Positions 9,473 through 17,809 of a stretch of 64,000 nucleotides of DNA are shown one piece after another; within the stretch, counting starts at the first letter, position 1, and each line of letters opens with the position of its first letter. The position numbers and the translations under genes were made by a program. The DNA comes from Lachnospiraceae bacterium (lineage in GTDB: Bacteria; Bacillota; Clostridia; Lachnospirales; Lachnospiraceae): contig CAJTBF010000008.1 of NCBI GenBank assembly GCA_910574195.1, positions 62,001-126,000 on the forward strand, given 5' to 3'. The notes below the pieces were generated by a model that searched no databases, was not told where the DNA came from, and saw only the letters and a list, made by a program, of their open reading frames with translations.

Positions 9473-10159
9473 TCAATCTGTCGTATTCCATTTATAACCC
9501 ATGCCGCGTACCGTGATAATCCGCTTCGGTTCTCCCGGATTGTCCTCAATCTTTGTGCGGAGCCTGCGGATATATACGGTAAGAGAATTGTTGTCTATAT
9601 AATTTTCGCTTAAGTCCCACAACTTTCCTAAAATCTGTTCCGAAGAAAGTATCTGGTCCGGGTTTTCCATGAACAGACACAATAATTTATACTCGCTTAC
9701 TGTCAGGTCAAGCAGATTCCCCTGTTTATAAACCTCACCCTTCAGAAGCTTTATATTGATACCGCCTGAACTCAATTCTGTATCGGCTGTATTGAAATTT
9801 TCACTCCTGCAGAGCAATGCGTTAATTCTTGACAGGAATACCGCCAGTTTGAAAGGTTTTGTGATATAATCATCGCCGCCAATGTCAAGTCCCATGATAA
9901 TATCTGTTTCTTCATCAGCGGCAGTGAGAAACATGATGGGTATTTTGGAAGTCCGGCGTATCTTCCTGCAGAACTCAAAGCCGGAACCATCGGGAAGCGA
10001 TACGTCCAGAATAACCAGATCATATTTTCCTTCTGTCCATAAATCATCCGCCTCTAACATGGTACGGGCAATATCTATTTCATACCCCTGCTTTTTAAGG
10101 GCAAAGGAAAGCCCGTTTATTAAACTCAGATCATCTTCCAATAAAAACAGCCGTTTCAT
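9473..10159 (-). CDS. OmpR/PhoB-family response regulator
   Basis: DNA-binding response regulator of 228 aa. The receiver domain shows the acidic pair (EDD, residues 8-10), phosphoacceptor Asp52 in VILDVSLPDG, a Thr in FLTAADEE and Lys in YITKPF. The C-terminal winged helix (about 130-228) includes LTVSEYKLL and TVRGMGYKW. It is first in the chain response regulator, kinase, ATPase, permease, all on the minus strand. Its likely target is the palindromic region at 8362-8394. The ribosome site (AAAGGAATGG) is modest. Confidence 0.95.
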   Translation of the reverse strand: MKRLFLLEDDLSLINGLSFALKKQGYEIDIARTMLEADDLWTEGKYDLVILDVSLPDGSGFEFCRKIRRTSKIPIMFLTAADEETDIIMGLDIGGDDYITKPFKLAVFLSRINALLCRSENFNTADTELSSGGINIKLLKGEVYKQGNLLDLTVSEYKLLCLFMENPDQILSSEQILGKLWDLSENYIDNNSLTVYIRRLRTKIEDNPGEPKRIITVRGMGYKWNTTD

Positions 10160-10220
10160 TTGTTATACCATTCCTTTCCCTTTTTTATATTCCATAAATT
10201 CTCCCGACCTTTCTGTAAAC

Positions 10221-10249
10221 ATTATCGCCCTATAATTATAATCGGACAA
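10221..10249 (-). promoter_or_regulatory. Candidate promoter for the two-component operon
   Basis: Minus-strand TTGTCC, 17-base spacer, GATAAT about 60 bases upstream of the response regulator start. A second, weaker TTTACA match lies closer to the gene. Confidence 0.4.
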
Positions 10250-10307
10250 CCCAATGATTTCAATGCAATTTTATCGTACAATGACTGGTCCTCAATATAA
10301 ATAAGCA

Positions 10308-10361
10308 AAAGGAAAGATGCCATAGAAAACCTTACTTTCCTCGTTTTCCATGGCACCTTTT
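10308..10361. terminator. Long hairpin, probable terminator after mazF
   Basis: Fifteen-base arms (GRTGCCATRGAAAAC and complement) extended by AAAGG/CCTTT, with T-rich flanks on both strands. It lies in the gap between the mazF and response regulator genes. Confidence 0.6.
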
Positions 10362-10533
10362 CTGATAGAACGCCTCAAGACATCTCTTACTGCCCGCTGT
10401 TCACACTATCGCTGCGTTGAAGTCAGTCAACGACGCTGCCGGCATCGTCTCCTTCCTCCGCCTTGCGCTGTCGTAAACATCAGACGCTATTTACTTCGGA
10501 ACTAATGCAACGATGTCCTGAGCTGAACTGTTA
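10362..10533 (-). other. Structured gene-free stretch downstream of mazF
   Basis: About 170 GC-rich bases with no credible reading frame. They contain several inverted segments, including GCGTTGA/TCAACG around 10413-10432. On the minus strand it opens with GTAACAGTTCAG right after the mazF stop. It resembles a dispersed repeat or a small structured RNA more than random spacer, but nothing in it matches an RNA family I can name. Confidence 0.35.
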
Positions 10534-10881
10534 CTATGTATCCAGTTCCAGACTGATCCGAATCGCTTCGTTTACTTTATGCATCAGCCGGCTGTCCACA
10601 TGGCAGACAAACTCTCGAAGACGCTGTTTATCCACCGTCCGGATCTGTTCCAGTAAAATCACCGAATTTTTTACAATATGATATTTCTGCGCACTGATCT
10701 CAATATGCGTTGGAAGTTTTGCTTTATTCATGCGGGAAGTAATTGCCGCACAGATCACGGTTGGACTATGCCGGTTCCCCACATCATTCTGAATCACCAG
10801 AACGGGGCGAATTCCCCCCTGTTCCGACCCTACCACCGGACTTAAATCTGCATAATAGATATCTCCACGTTTGATTCCCAA
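10534..10881 (-). CDS. mazF: MazF/PemK-family endoribonuclease toxin
   Basis: Small toxin of the MazF/PemK family (EndoA in Bacillus), an mRNA interferase that cuts single-stranded RNA at a short motif. Family features are the [20 protein letters not shown] start, the RPVLVIQND core and the [15 protein letters not shown] stretch. The start appears to be TTG (10879-10881): an in-frame TGA lies just upstream and there is no earlier start, while a GGAG lies about 11 bases upstream. It follows alr, as in Bacillus, but no antitoxin gene is visible in the 130-base gap between them. Length of 115 aa is standard. Confidence 0.93.
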   Translation of the reverse strand: MGIKRGDIYYADLSPVVGSEQGGIRPVLVIQNDVGNRHSPTVICAAITSRMNKAKLPTHIEISAQKYHIVKNSVILLEQIRTVDKQRLREFVCHVDSRLMHKVNEAIRISLELDT

Positions 10882-11011
10882 CTCTTTTCACACTCCGATT
10901 TTCCCTCTTTTCCGTCTCCATGTCTGCAGCTTTTCCCGCCGCATTCCATCGAAAGGTACCTTCAGTATTCCCTTTTGTCCGGAAAATATACGAAAAAACC
11001 GAACCTGATTG

Positions 11012-12181
11012 TCAGAAAGAAAAGGAATCTGCCTGTTCCACCACCGTTCCGTTTCGAACAAAAACACGCGGAATTCGTTTTCCCAGACAGCAGACAAATT
11101 CATAGTGGAAACGTCCGCTTAATTCTCCCAGTTCCTCCACTGAAATCCGTTCTTCTCCGTCATATCCCACCAATGTTACCCGATCCATAAATTGTACTCC
11201 CGGAATATCCGTTACATCCACCATAAACTGATCCATGCAGATTCTGCCAAGGATTTTTGCCCGCCTTCCATGAAGCAGAACTTCTCCCTTCCCGGACAGA
11301 GACCGGGGATACCCGTCGCCGTACCCCACCGGAACCGTCGCGATCCGCATCCGCCTGGAAGCCTTGAATGTCCCCCCATAACTGATGGTTGTTCCGGCCT
11401 CCACTTCTTTCACAAAGGAGACATGACTGATCAGTTCCAGTGCGGGCCGCAAACACAGAGCCTGCCTATCTACCTCCCGGGAAGGATACAGCCCGTACAG
11501 TGAAATCCCCGCCCGCACCAGATTGTGTTTGAAATCCGGAAAATCAATAATCCCTGCGCTATTATTACAGTCCACAAATGGGATCTCCACGTTTCGCTCT
11601 TTCAGCGCTTCCAGCATAAAAACAAATTTTTCATGCTGTTTCCGTGTAAAACTTTTCTCCGTCTCATCCGCCTTTGCAAAATGCGTGAAAATCCCCTCCA
11701 GGCACACTCCCGGAAGCGTTGCGATCTCCCGGATAAAATCGGCATTTTTTTCTTCGGGCAAAAATCCGATCCGTCCCATTCCGGTATCCACTTTTATATG
11801 CATATAAACCGTTTTTCTCTGTTTTACCGCCGCCTGAGACATTTCCTCTGCCATTTCCTTTGTATACACTGCCGCACGGATGCCGCGGGAAACCATTTCC
11901 TCATACTGCTCCGGAAATACGCACCCCAGAACCAGAATCGGCTTTTTTAAGCCTGCGTCCCGCAGAAGAACCGCTTCCTCCAAAGAAGCAGTCGCATACC
12001 CCCATACATATGCAGTCTCCTCGAACAGCCTTGCAATCGGAACCGCGCCATGTCCATACCCGTCGGTCTTAACGACCGCCATAAGCTGGGCGCCTTCTCC
12101 GATTCGTCGCTTCATCTGTTCCATATTATATGCAACAGCATCCAGATCTATTTTTGCATATACCCGATTATACGGTTTCAT
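11012..12181 (-). CDS. alr: Alanine racemase
   Basis: PLP-dependent racemase that supplies D-alanine for peptidoglycan. The PLP lysine is Lys38 in AVVKTDGYGHG, and the second catalytic base is the Tyr in SYGGTF. The VPVGYGDGYPR and GRICMDQFMVD motifs are intact. Length of 389 aa is normal. The ATG at 12179-12181 has GGAGGAG upstream and overlaps the end of nnr by 14 bases, so the two are probably translationally coupled. Confidence 0.97.
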   Translation of the reverse strand: MKPYNRVYAKIDLDAVAYNMEQMKRRIGEGAQLMAVVKTDGYGHGAVPIARLFEETAYVWGYATASLEEAVLLRDAGLKKPILVLGCVFPEQYEEMVSRGIRAAVYTKEMAEEMSQAAVKQRKTVYMHIKVDTGMGRIGFLPEEKNADFIREIATLPGVCLEGIFTHFAKADETEKSFTRKQHEKFVFMLEALKERNVEIPFVDCNNSAGIIDFPDFKHNLVRAGISLYGLYPSREVDRQALCLRPALELISHVSFVKEVEAGTTISYGGTFKASRRMRIATVPVGYGDGYPRSLSGKGEVLLHGRRAKILGRICMDQFMVDVTDIPGVQFMDRVTLVGYDGEERISVEELGELSGRFHYEFVCCLGKRIPRVFVRNGTVVEQADSFSF

Positions 12182-13694
12182 CCTTCTCCTCCATTGCTTT
12201 TTGTTCTTCCGCCGCCTTTAAACTGCGGGCAATTCCTTCCAGCAGATTTTCCGCCAGAACACTGTAACTTCCAAGTTCCTTTTGTGCCGTATCCCCGCCG
12301 CAGGCATGAAGAAATACTCCCAAAACCGCGCCGTCATACGCCGAAAGTCCGCCGGAAAGCATTCCCGTGATTACCCCGGACAGCACATCTCCGGAGCCTG
12401 CTTTTGCCATGGATTGGTTGCCCGCTGTATTCACAAAACTACGTTCTCCTTTTTTCGCCACAATGGTACGCGCATCCTTTAACGCGCAGACCACCGGATA
12501 TTCCTCCACAAATCTCAAAAGACGTGGGAAACGTTCTTCCTGTACCTCCCTGACAGAGCATCCAAGCAATCCTGCCATCTCCTTCATATGCGGAGTCAGA
12601 ATCACGGGAATCCGCAGATTCTCCAGAAGATCCCGATGACGGGAAAGCCAGTAAAGACCGTCTGCATCTACGACACAAGGGACCTGGCAGTTCTCTATCG
12701 TTCCTTTGAAAAGCAGTTCCGATACGCCGTTTCGTCCCAGGCCGCAGCCGATCGTTACCACATCCGCCCACTCTAAAAGGGCCAAAAGCCGTTCCGGCTC
12801 ATATATCTTATAGGTAGAAATAATCGCTTCCGGCAGAAGGCTCTGCAAAATCGCCCGGTTTGATTCCTCCGTATAAATCTGTACCAGACCGGCACCGCAA
12901 AGATAGGCCGCCTTTGCACTAAGGTAGGCGGCTCCCGCCATACCCGGACTTCCTGTGATCATCAACACTTTCCCATACGTTCCTTTATGAGAATTGGCTT
13001 TTCTTACCGGAAGCCTCCCTGCCAGGTCCCCTCTTTCCAGAGTATAACAGATCTCGCGTACCTGTTTATAAAACCTGGTATCAATTCCGATATTCACCGG
13101 CACCACTTTTCCGGCATACTGTTTTCCCGGAAACAATACCGTCCCCAGTTTTTCACATTGAAACGTCACCGTCAGATCAGCCCGAAACGCGCATCCCAGC
13201 ACTTTTCCGGTAGCAGAACAGATTCCCGACGGAATATCAACAGCAACTTTCCTACCGGACAAAACATTCATCTGCCCCAGCACATCCGCATAACTTCCAC
13301 ACACTTCCCTGCTTAATCCTACCCCGAATACGGCATCTAAAATCACCGTATAGTTCTTCTTTGGAATCTCCGTCACAACCGGAAGCCCCAAATTTTCCAC
13401 AATTTTCTTCTGCATTCGGCATTCCGGACTTAAGGAAGATTCTTTTCCTGTGAATACCGTCGTGACCTCACAGCCCTTCTGCATGAGAAGCCTTGCTACC
13501 GCAAAACCATCCCCGCCGTTATTTCCCGAACCACACACGATCAATGCCCGGGAACAATCGATCCTCTCCCGTTCCATCGTCTCCACGGTCCGCTCTGCCG
13601 CATGTTCCATCAGTACCGCCGACGGAATGCCGATCTCCTGGATCGTATGTGTATCTGCTCTCTGCATCCATTTTCCTTCCGGTAAATACCGCAT
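12168..13694 (-). CDS. nnr: Bifunctional NAD(P)H-hydrate epimerase/dehydratase
   Basis: Two-domain repair enzyme for damaged (hydrated) NADH and NADPH. The N-terminal YjeF epimerase domain (about 1-215) carries CGSGNNGGDGFAVAR. The C-terminal ribokinase-like ADP/ATP-dependent dehydratase (about 230-500) carries NQSMAKAGSGDVLSG. GGAGG precedes both an in-frame GTG (13697) and the next ATG (13694); the ATG is used here. It lies between rex and alr, a common Clostridia order, but the acpS gene often found there is not present. Confidence 0.95.
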   Translation of the reverse strand: MRYLPEGKWMQRADTHTIQEIGIPSAVLMEHAAERTVETMERERIDCSRALIVCGSGNNGGDGFAVARLLMQKGCEVTTVFTGKESSLSPECRMQKKIVENLGLPVVTEIPKKNYTVILDAVFGVGLSREVCGSYADVLGQMNVLSGRKVAVDIPSGICSATGKVLGCAFRADLTVTFQCEKLGTVLFPGKQYAGKVVPVNIGIDTRFYKQVREICYTLERGDLAGRLPVRKANSHKGTYGKVLMITGSPGMAGAAYLSAKAAYLCGAGLVQIYTEESNRAILQSLLPEAIISTYKIYEPERLLALLEWADVVTIGCGLGRNGVSELLFKGTIENCQVPCVVDADGLYWLSRHRDLLENLRIPVILTPHMKEMAGLLGCSVREVQEERFPRLLRFVEEYPVVCALKDARTIVAKKGERSFVNTAGNQSMAKAGSGDVLSGVITGMLSGGLSAYDGAVLGVFLHACGGDTAQKELGSYSVLAENLLEGIARSLKAAEEQKAMEEKDETV

Positions 13695-13787
13695 CACATT
13701 GTTCCTCCCGTCTATTCTATATTTTTCCTGCTTTCACACCGGGTCACAAAGTCAGGCTGCCCAAATGCCTTTTTTGCATGTTCCAGT

Positions 13788-13829
13788 AAAAAGCGGCAGT
13801 CTCCGTCTCTCTGTACGGATATCTGCCGC
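13788..13829 (-). terminator. Intrinsic terminator after rex
   Basis: Minus strand: GCGGCAG-ATAT-CCGT pairs with ACGG-AGA-CTGCCGC and is followed by TTTTT. It begins about a dozen bases after the rex stop and separates rex from nnr. Confidence 0.75.
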
Positions 13830-13841
13830 CTGTTCTTCCAC

Positions 13842-14492
13842 TCAGGATTCCCCATGTTCTTCTTTGTAGCTGGTAATATTATAGGAAAGTTTCATCAGGC
13901 TGTCCGACAGATGAACGCTCTCCACAATCACATCTTCCGGCAAATGCAGATCTGTGTGCGCGAAATTCCAGATTGCCTTGATCCCACATTCTACCAGCAT
14001 ATCACAAACCTCCAATGCTTTTGATTTTGGAATCGTCAGCGCCGCAATCTCAATCTCGTTCTCCTGCAGATACTCCTCCAGCTTATCCATCATCTGAATC
14101 GGGATACCGCGGACCATCATTCCATCCAGCTTCGGATCTACATCAAATAATCCTTTTAATAAAAAGCCGTTCTTCTCAAAAGAAGCATACTTTGCCAGCG
14201 CCTGCCCCAGATTTCCCGCACCAATGATAATCATATTATGACTTTGATTCAGTCCCAGAATCTTTCCAATCTCTGTACGAAGATACTTTACATTATACCC
14301 ATATCCCTGCTGACCGAATCCCCCAAAATTATTCAAATCCTGCCGGATCTGTGATGCCGTCACATGCATTTTTTCACTCAGTTCCCCCGAGGAAATCCGC
14401 TCCACTCCTGCATCCGTCAGTTCTCCTAAATAACGATAATACCTTGGCAGTCTTCCGACCACCGCTTTTGATATCTCCTTTTCTTCCACCAC
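13842..14492 (-). CDS. rex: Redox-sensing transcriptional repressor Rex
   Basis: Repressor of fermentation and anaerobic metabolism genes, released from DNA at a high NADH/NAD ratio. The N-terminal winged helix (about 10-80) contains RLPRYYRYL and QIRQDLNNFGGFG. The Rossmann NADH-binding domain carries IIGAGNLGQAL. The C-terminal domain-swap helix follows. The start is a GTG at 14490-14492 with GGAGG six bases upstream; the next codon is also GTG. It has its own strong promoter at 14522-14550. Length of 216 aa is standard. Confidence 0.96.
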   Translation of the reverse strand: MVEEKEISKAVVGRLPRYYRYLGELTDAGVERISSGELSEKMHVTASQIRQDLNNFGGFGQQGYGYNVKYLRTEIGKILGLNQSHNMIIIGAGNLGQALAKYASFEKNGFLLKGLFDVDPKLDGMMVRGIPIQMMDKLEEYLQENEIEIAALTIPKSKALEVCDMLVECGIKAIWNFAHTDLHLPEDVIVESVHLSDSLMKLSYNITSYKEEHGES

Positions 14493-14521
14493 GATCGACC
14501 TCCAAACTGTGTACCTTACCT

Positions 14522-14550
14522 ATTATATAGAATTCCATTCTCAAAGTCAA
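14522..14550 (-). promoter_or_regulatory. Sigma-A promoter of rex
   Basis: Minus-strand TTGACT, 17-base spacer, TATAAT about 30 bases upstream of the rex start: a near-consensus match. Confidence 0.8.
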
Positions 14551-14572
14551 ATTCTTAAAACGATTTTTTCTG

Positions 14573-14600
14573 TTGTTTTTTACAGTGATTCCGTTATAAT
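14573..14600 (+). promoter_or_regulatory. Candidate promoter of the ABC-F gene
   Basis: TTGTTT, 16-base spacer, perfect TATAAT. If used, transcription starts near 14607 and leaves a leader of about 175 bases before the ABC-F start at 14781. Confidence 0.6.
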
Positions 14601-14621
14601 AAAAGAGATTGGCAGAAAAAT

Positions 14622-14720
14622 GATCCCTTATCGGACAGCGTGAACCGGCCGGCCTGAAGGGACATGCATTACAGGATGCTTTTAAGGGGATCCCCTATCG
14701 CATAATGTGAACCGGCCGCC
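14622..14720 (+). promoter_or_regulatory. Duplicated leader upstream of the ABC-F gene
   Basis: Two imperfect copies of a 32-base unit lie at 14622-14653 and 14689-14720, both containing GTGAACCGGCCG. Each copy is the end of a tiny reading frame: MIPYRTA, stopping at 14642 (TGA), and MLLRGSPIA, stopping at 14703 (TAA). The layout resembles a translational attenuator controlling an antibiotic-response gene, but no clear terminator helix is seen before the gene. Confidence 0.5.
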
Positions 14721-14780
14721 GGCGTAAAGCGGGGCAGATACAACATAATGATAGATATATCATATTTACAGGAGGTTTTT

Positions 14781-16796
14781 ATGATACTCGCATGTCATAA
14801 TCTTATGAAATCTTTCGGAGAGAGAATCATCGTAAACAATGGTTCTTTCCATATTGAAGATAGAGAAAAAGCAGCGTTTGTCGGTGTAAACGGCGCCGGA
14901 AAGTCCACGGTGTTAAAGATGATTGTACAGGAGGAACCGGTGGATGGAGGCTCCGTCATTCTTACAAAAGGAAAATCCATCGGCTATCTTGCACAGCAGC
15001 AAAATCTGGAAAGTGGAAATACGATCTATGAGGAACTGAAAACGGCAAAAGCCGATTTGATCCGGATGGAGACACAGATCCGCACCATCGAACAGGAATT
15101 GAAGACTTTATCCGGCAAAGCGCTGGAGAAGAGTCTGGAAGCCTATCATCGGCTTATGTCCGCCTTTGAAGCACAGAACGGCTATGCCTATGAAAGTGAA
15201 ATCATCGGCGTATTGAAAGGGCTGGGGTTTACGGAAGAAGATTTTTCCAAACAGACCGATACCCTTTCCGGCGGGCAAAAAACGCGGGTTGCACTTGGAA
15301 AACTTCTGTTGACCAACCCGGATATTCTGCTTTTGGACGAACCAACCAACCATCTGGATCTCCATTCCATCGCCTGGCTGGAAACTTATCTGCTGAATTA
15401 CCCCGGCGCCGTTCTTCTCGTTTCTCACGACCGGTTCTTTTTAAATCGTGTGGTAACAAAAGTCATCGAGATTGAACATGGTTCTATCCAGATGTATAAC
15501 GGCAATTACAAGGCTTATGCAAAGAAAAAACAATTGCTGCGCGACGCGCGGATGAAAGAATATCTGAATCAGCAAAAAGAAATCCGGCATCAGGAAGCCG
15601 TGATTGAAAAACTGCGTTCCTTTAACCGGGAAAAATCCATCAAACGTGCGGAAAGCCGGGAAAAAATGCTGGAGAAAATGCAGGTGATCGAAAAACCTCT
15701 GGATTCTGCTCCCGAGATCCATTTTGCGCTGGAACCCTCCTGCATCAGCGGAAACGATGTTCTGTCCGTGGAACATCTTTCCAAACAGTTTGACGGACAG
15801 TTTTTGTTTACGGATGCTTCCTTTGAAATCCGACGCGGCGAACATATTGCCATTATCGGAGATAACGGTACTGGAAAAACCACGCTTTTGAAAATACTGA
15901 ACGGGATCCTGGCAGCGGATTCCGGTTCGTTCACATTGGGGACAAAAGTGCAGATCGGCTATTATGATCAGGAACACCATGTACTCCATGAGCAGAAAAC
16001 CATTTTCGATGAAATCTCCGATACCTGGCCTTCCTTGAATCACACCCGGATCCGCAATATTCTGGCAGCTTTTCAATTTACCGGGGATGATGTGTTCAAA
16101 CGCATCGGAGATTTGAGCGGCGGCGAGAAGGGACGTGTCTCTCTGGCAAAACTGATGCTCTCTGAAGCGAATTTTCTGATTCTGGATGAACCGACAAACC
16201 ATTTGGACATTACTTCCAAGGAAATTCTGGAACAGGCGCTGAATGATTATACCGGTACTGTACTCTATGTGTCTCATGACCGCTATTTCATCAACCAGAC
16301 GGCCGGCCGGATTCTGGATCTGGTCAATCGGACATTTGTGAATTACATCGGAAATTACGATTATTATCTGGAAAAAAGGGAAGAATTGACCGCTACCTAT
16401 GCCGCCTCTTTTGACTCCCGGACATCCGTCCACAGCACAGGCGGCAAGAGAATTCCAGGTTCCTCTGCCGCAAAATCAAAAGGACTTTCCAAACCTGGAG
16501 AAAAATTGTTGGAGGAACCGGACTCCGGCACCATCTCGGCGGCAAAATTAAGCTGGCAGGAACAAAAAGAAATACAGGCCCAGGAACGAAAGCGGAAAAA
16601 TGAGTTGAAAAGGACAGAGGAACAAATTTCACATTTGGAAGAACGAAACACCGAAATTGACCTTCTTCTGACACAGGAAGACGTCTATACCAACTCCGTA
16701 AAATGCCAGGAGCTGGCAACTGAAAAAACAGACAATGAGGCAAAACTGGAAGTTCTGTACGAACGTTGGACCGAACTGGAAGAAAGCGATATATAG
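14781..16796 (+). CDS. ABC-F family ATPase
   Basis: Soluble ABC-F protein with two nucleotide-binding domains and no membrane segment. Such proteins act on the ribosome, either as translation factors or as antibiotic protection proteins. NBD1 has GVNGAGKST, LSGGQKTR and LLLDEPTNHLD. NBD2 has GDNGTGKTT, LSGGEKGR and LILDEPTNHLD. The inter-domain linker (about 240-320) is charged and helical, and the C-terminus (about 575-671) is a Lys/Glu-rich coiled coil. The start is the ATG at 14781 with AGGAGG upstream; an in-frame ATG at 14748 lacks one. It is the only plus-strand gene for many kilobases on either side. The long duplicated leader suggests drug-inducible control; resistance function is inferred only. 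Confidence 0.92.
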   Translation: MILACHNLMKSFGERIIVNNGSFHIEDREKAAFVGVNGAGKSTVLKMIVQEEPVDGGSVILTKGKSIGYLAQQQNLESGNTIYEELKTAKADLIRMETQIRTIEQELKTLSGKALEKSLEAYHRLMSAFEAQNGYAYESEIIGVLKGLGFTEEDFSKQTDTLSGGQKTRVALGKLLLTNPDILLLDEPTNHLDLHSIAWLETYLLNYPGAVLLVSHDRFFLNRVVTKVIEIEHGSIQMYNGNYKAYAKKKQLLRDARMKEYLNQQKEIRHQEAVIEKLRSFNREKSIKRAESREKMLEKMQVIEKPLDSAPEIHFALEPSCISGNDVLSVEHLSKQFDGQFLFTDASFEIRRGEHIAIIGDNGTGKTTLLKILNGILAADSGSFTLGTKVQIGYYDQEHHVLHEQKTIFDEISDTWPSLNHTRIRNILAAFQFTGDDVFKRIGDLSGGEKGRVSLAKLMLSEANFLILDEPTNHLDITSKEILEQALNDYTGTVLYVSHDRYFINQTAGRILDLVNRTFVNYIGNYDYYLEKREELTATYAASFDSRTSVHSTGGKRIPGSSAAKSKGLSKPGEKLLEEPDSGTISAAKLSWQEQKEIQAQERKRKNELKRTEEQISHLEERNTEIDLLLTQEDVYTNSVKCQELATEKTDNEAKLEVLYERWTELEESDI

Positions 16797-16838
16797 AAAG
16801 TCGTCTTCACAAACAGCATTTCCATGCATTAAAATACA

Positions 16839-16877
16839 GAAAAGCTGTCACCGGCAGCTTTTCCGCATACTATGGCA
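16839..16877 (+). repeat. Intergenic element, GCATACTATGGCA family, copy 1
   Basis: A perfect GAAAAGCTG/CAGCTTTTC stem-loop is followed by CCGCATACTATGGCA. Related copies lie at 26944-26984 and 30913-30952, and as tandem units at 44448-44634. This copy lies just upstream of the terminator between the ABC-F gene and the converging coiled-coil gene. Confidence 0.65.
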
Positions 16878-16878
16878 C

Positions 16879-16932
16879 AAAAAAGAACAGGTTTTCCGAA
16901 TCAAAACAGCCGGAAAATCTGCTCTTTTTTAT
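16879..16932. terminator. Bidirectional terminator between converging genes
   Basis: Stem of AGAACAGGTTTTCCG with its near-complement ending in CTGCTCT. It is flanked by AAAAAAG on the left and TTTTTTATTT on the right, so it can serve both the plus-strand ABC-F gene and the minus-strand gene ending at 16937. Confidence 0.8.
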
Positions 16933-16936
16933 TTCC

Positions 16937-17683
16937 CTATTCTTCTTCCGTATCTTCCTCGGTACTTCTTCCTGGTATCCGGGTTTCCTTCTCTTCTTCC
17001 GCATCAGGTTCAATCCGCACCTTTTCCTGACGATCTGACGATTGTTCTTCTATCACTTTTCCTGATTTTTCTGCAATCATGACTGCCAGATCTTCTGATT
17101 TACTTTCCATCTCTGACAAACGCTTTCGCTTCTCGTCGGTAGCCACCAGCCGTTCCTCGTCGGTTTTTAACTCCGCTTTTGTGACACGGATCTGCCCGTC
17201 CAGATGATCTTTCACATCCGTCATCTGTCCGATCTGATCCAGCGAATTGGTCAGCTCCGCCACCTTGGTCATTCTCTCATTTTCCGCTTCCTGCCTTGTC
17301 ACGGTACGGGGATTTTCATACGTATTCTTCTCTTCTTTTTCCAATTCCTTTTCAAACTGTCTCGTCAGTTCTTTGGCGATCTGTTCCTCCACCGCTTCCA
17401 ACTGCGCGTCATATTCCTTCAATTGCTCCTGAATATTTACGGAAATTCCCTGCTCCTGTTTCTCCATCGCCCGCTTCAATACGGACTGTCGGCATTCTTC
17501 GATCAATTCCTTCTGCCGGAACAAATTGGTCAGCATACCCGATGCCTTTCCCTGCGGCGAAATCTGAGCCGAATCATTGCGCGCCCCGCCGTTCACTCCG
17601 CAAGCATTCTTTCCCTGATTCCAGTTCCGGTTTCCAATCCCCGCATATCCCAGATTTAGATTCCGTCCACCATAAATACGCAT
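16937..17683 (-). CDS. Coiled-coil protein of unknown function
   Basis: I do not recognise a named family. The N-terminus (about 1-50) is Gly/Asn-rich (RIYGGRNLNLGYAGIGNRN). The middle is a long charged coiled coil with the core EYDAQLEAVEEQIAKELT, and the C-terminus is acidic and disordered (AEEEKETR, EEDTEEE). There is no signal peptide or membrane segment. The start is the ATG at 17681-17683 with GGAGG upstream; an in-frame ATG at 17725 has weaker support. A frameshifted, truncated relative with the same EY..QL....E.IAKEL core lies at 52287-52667. It is isolated between icd and the terminator it shares with the ABC-F gene. An intracellular structural or regulatory role is conceivable but unsupported. 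Confidence 0.8.
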   Translation of the reverse strand: MRIYGGRNLNLGYAGIGNRNWNQGKNACGVNGGARNDSAQISPQGKASGMLTNLFRQKELIEECRQSVLKRAMEKQEQGISVNIQEQLKEYDAQLEAVEEQIAKELTRQFEKELEKEEKNTYENPRTVTRQEAENERMTKVAELTNSLDQIGQMTDVKDHLDGQIRVTKAELKTDEERLVATDEKRKRLSEMESKSEDLAVMIAEKSGKVIEEQSSDRQEKVRIEPDAEEEKETRIPGRSTEEDTEEE

Positions 17684-17809
17684 GCCTGCTCTACCTCCGT
17701 TCCTTCCAGGATATGCTATACACACAGCAATCCGAATCTTTCCTCATCTTTTCTCTCTGTTTATCCTTCGACCTGTTTCCGTGAAAAAATAAGGAAAGGG
17801 AGGCAAAAA

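Noticed and set aside
13698-13841. Small gene (for example acpS) between rex and nnr
   Set aside because: Short frames are interrupted by the rex terminator hairpin, and none resembles holo-ACP synthase.
15441-16433. Long minus-strand frame opposite the ABC-F gene
   Set aside because: It is a shadow of the second ATP-binding domain of a clearly conserved gene.
16865-16877. CATACTA inside the repeat element as a SigG/SigF -10 sequence
   Set aside because: No matching -35 element lies at the right distance in any copy, and the elements are not placed upstream of sporulation genes.
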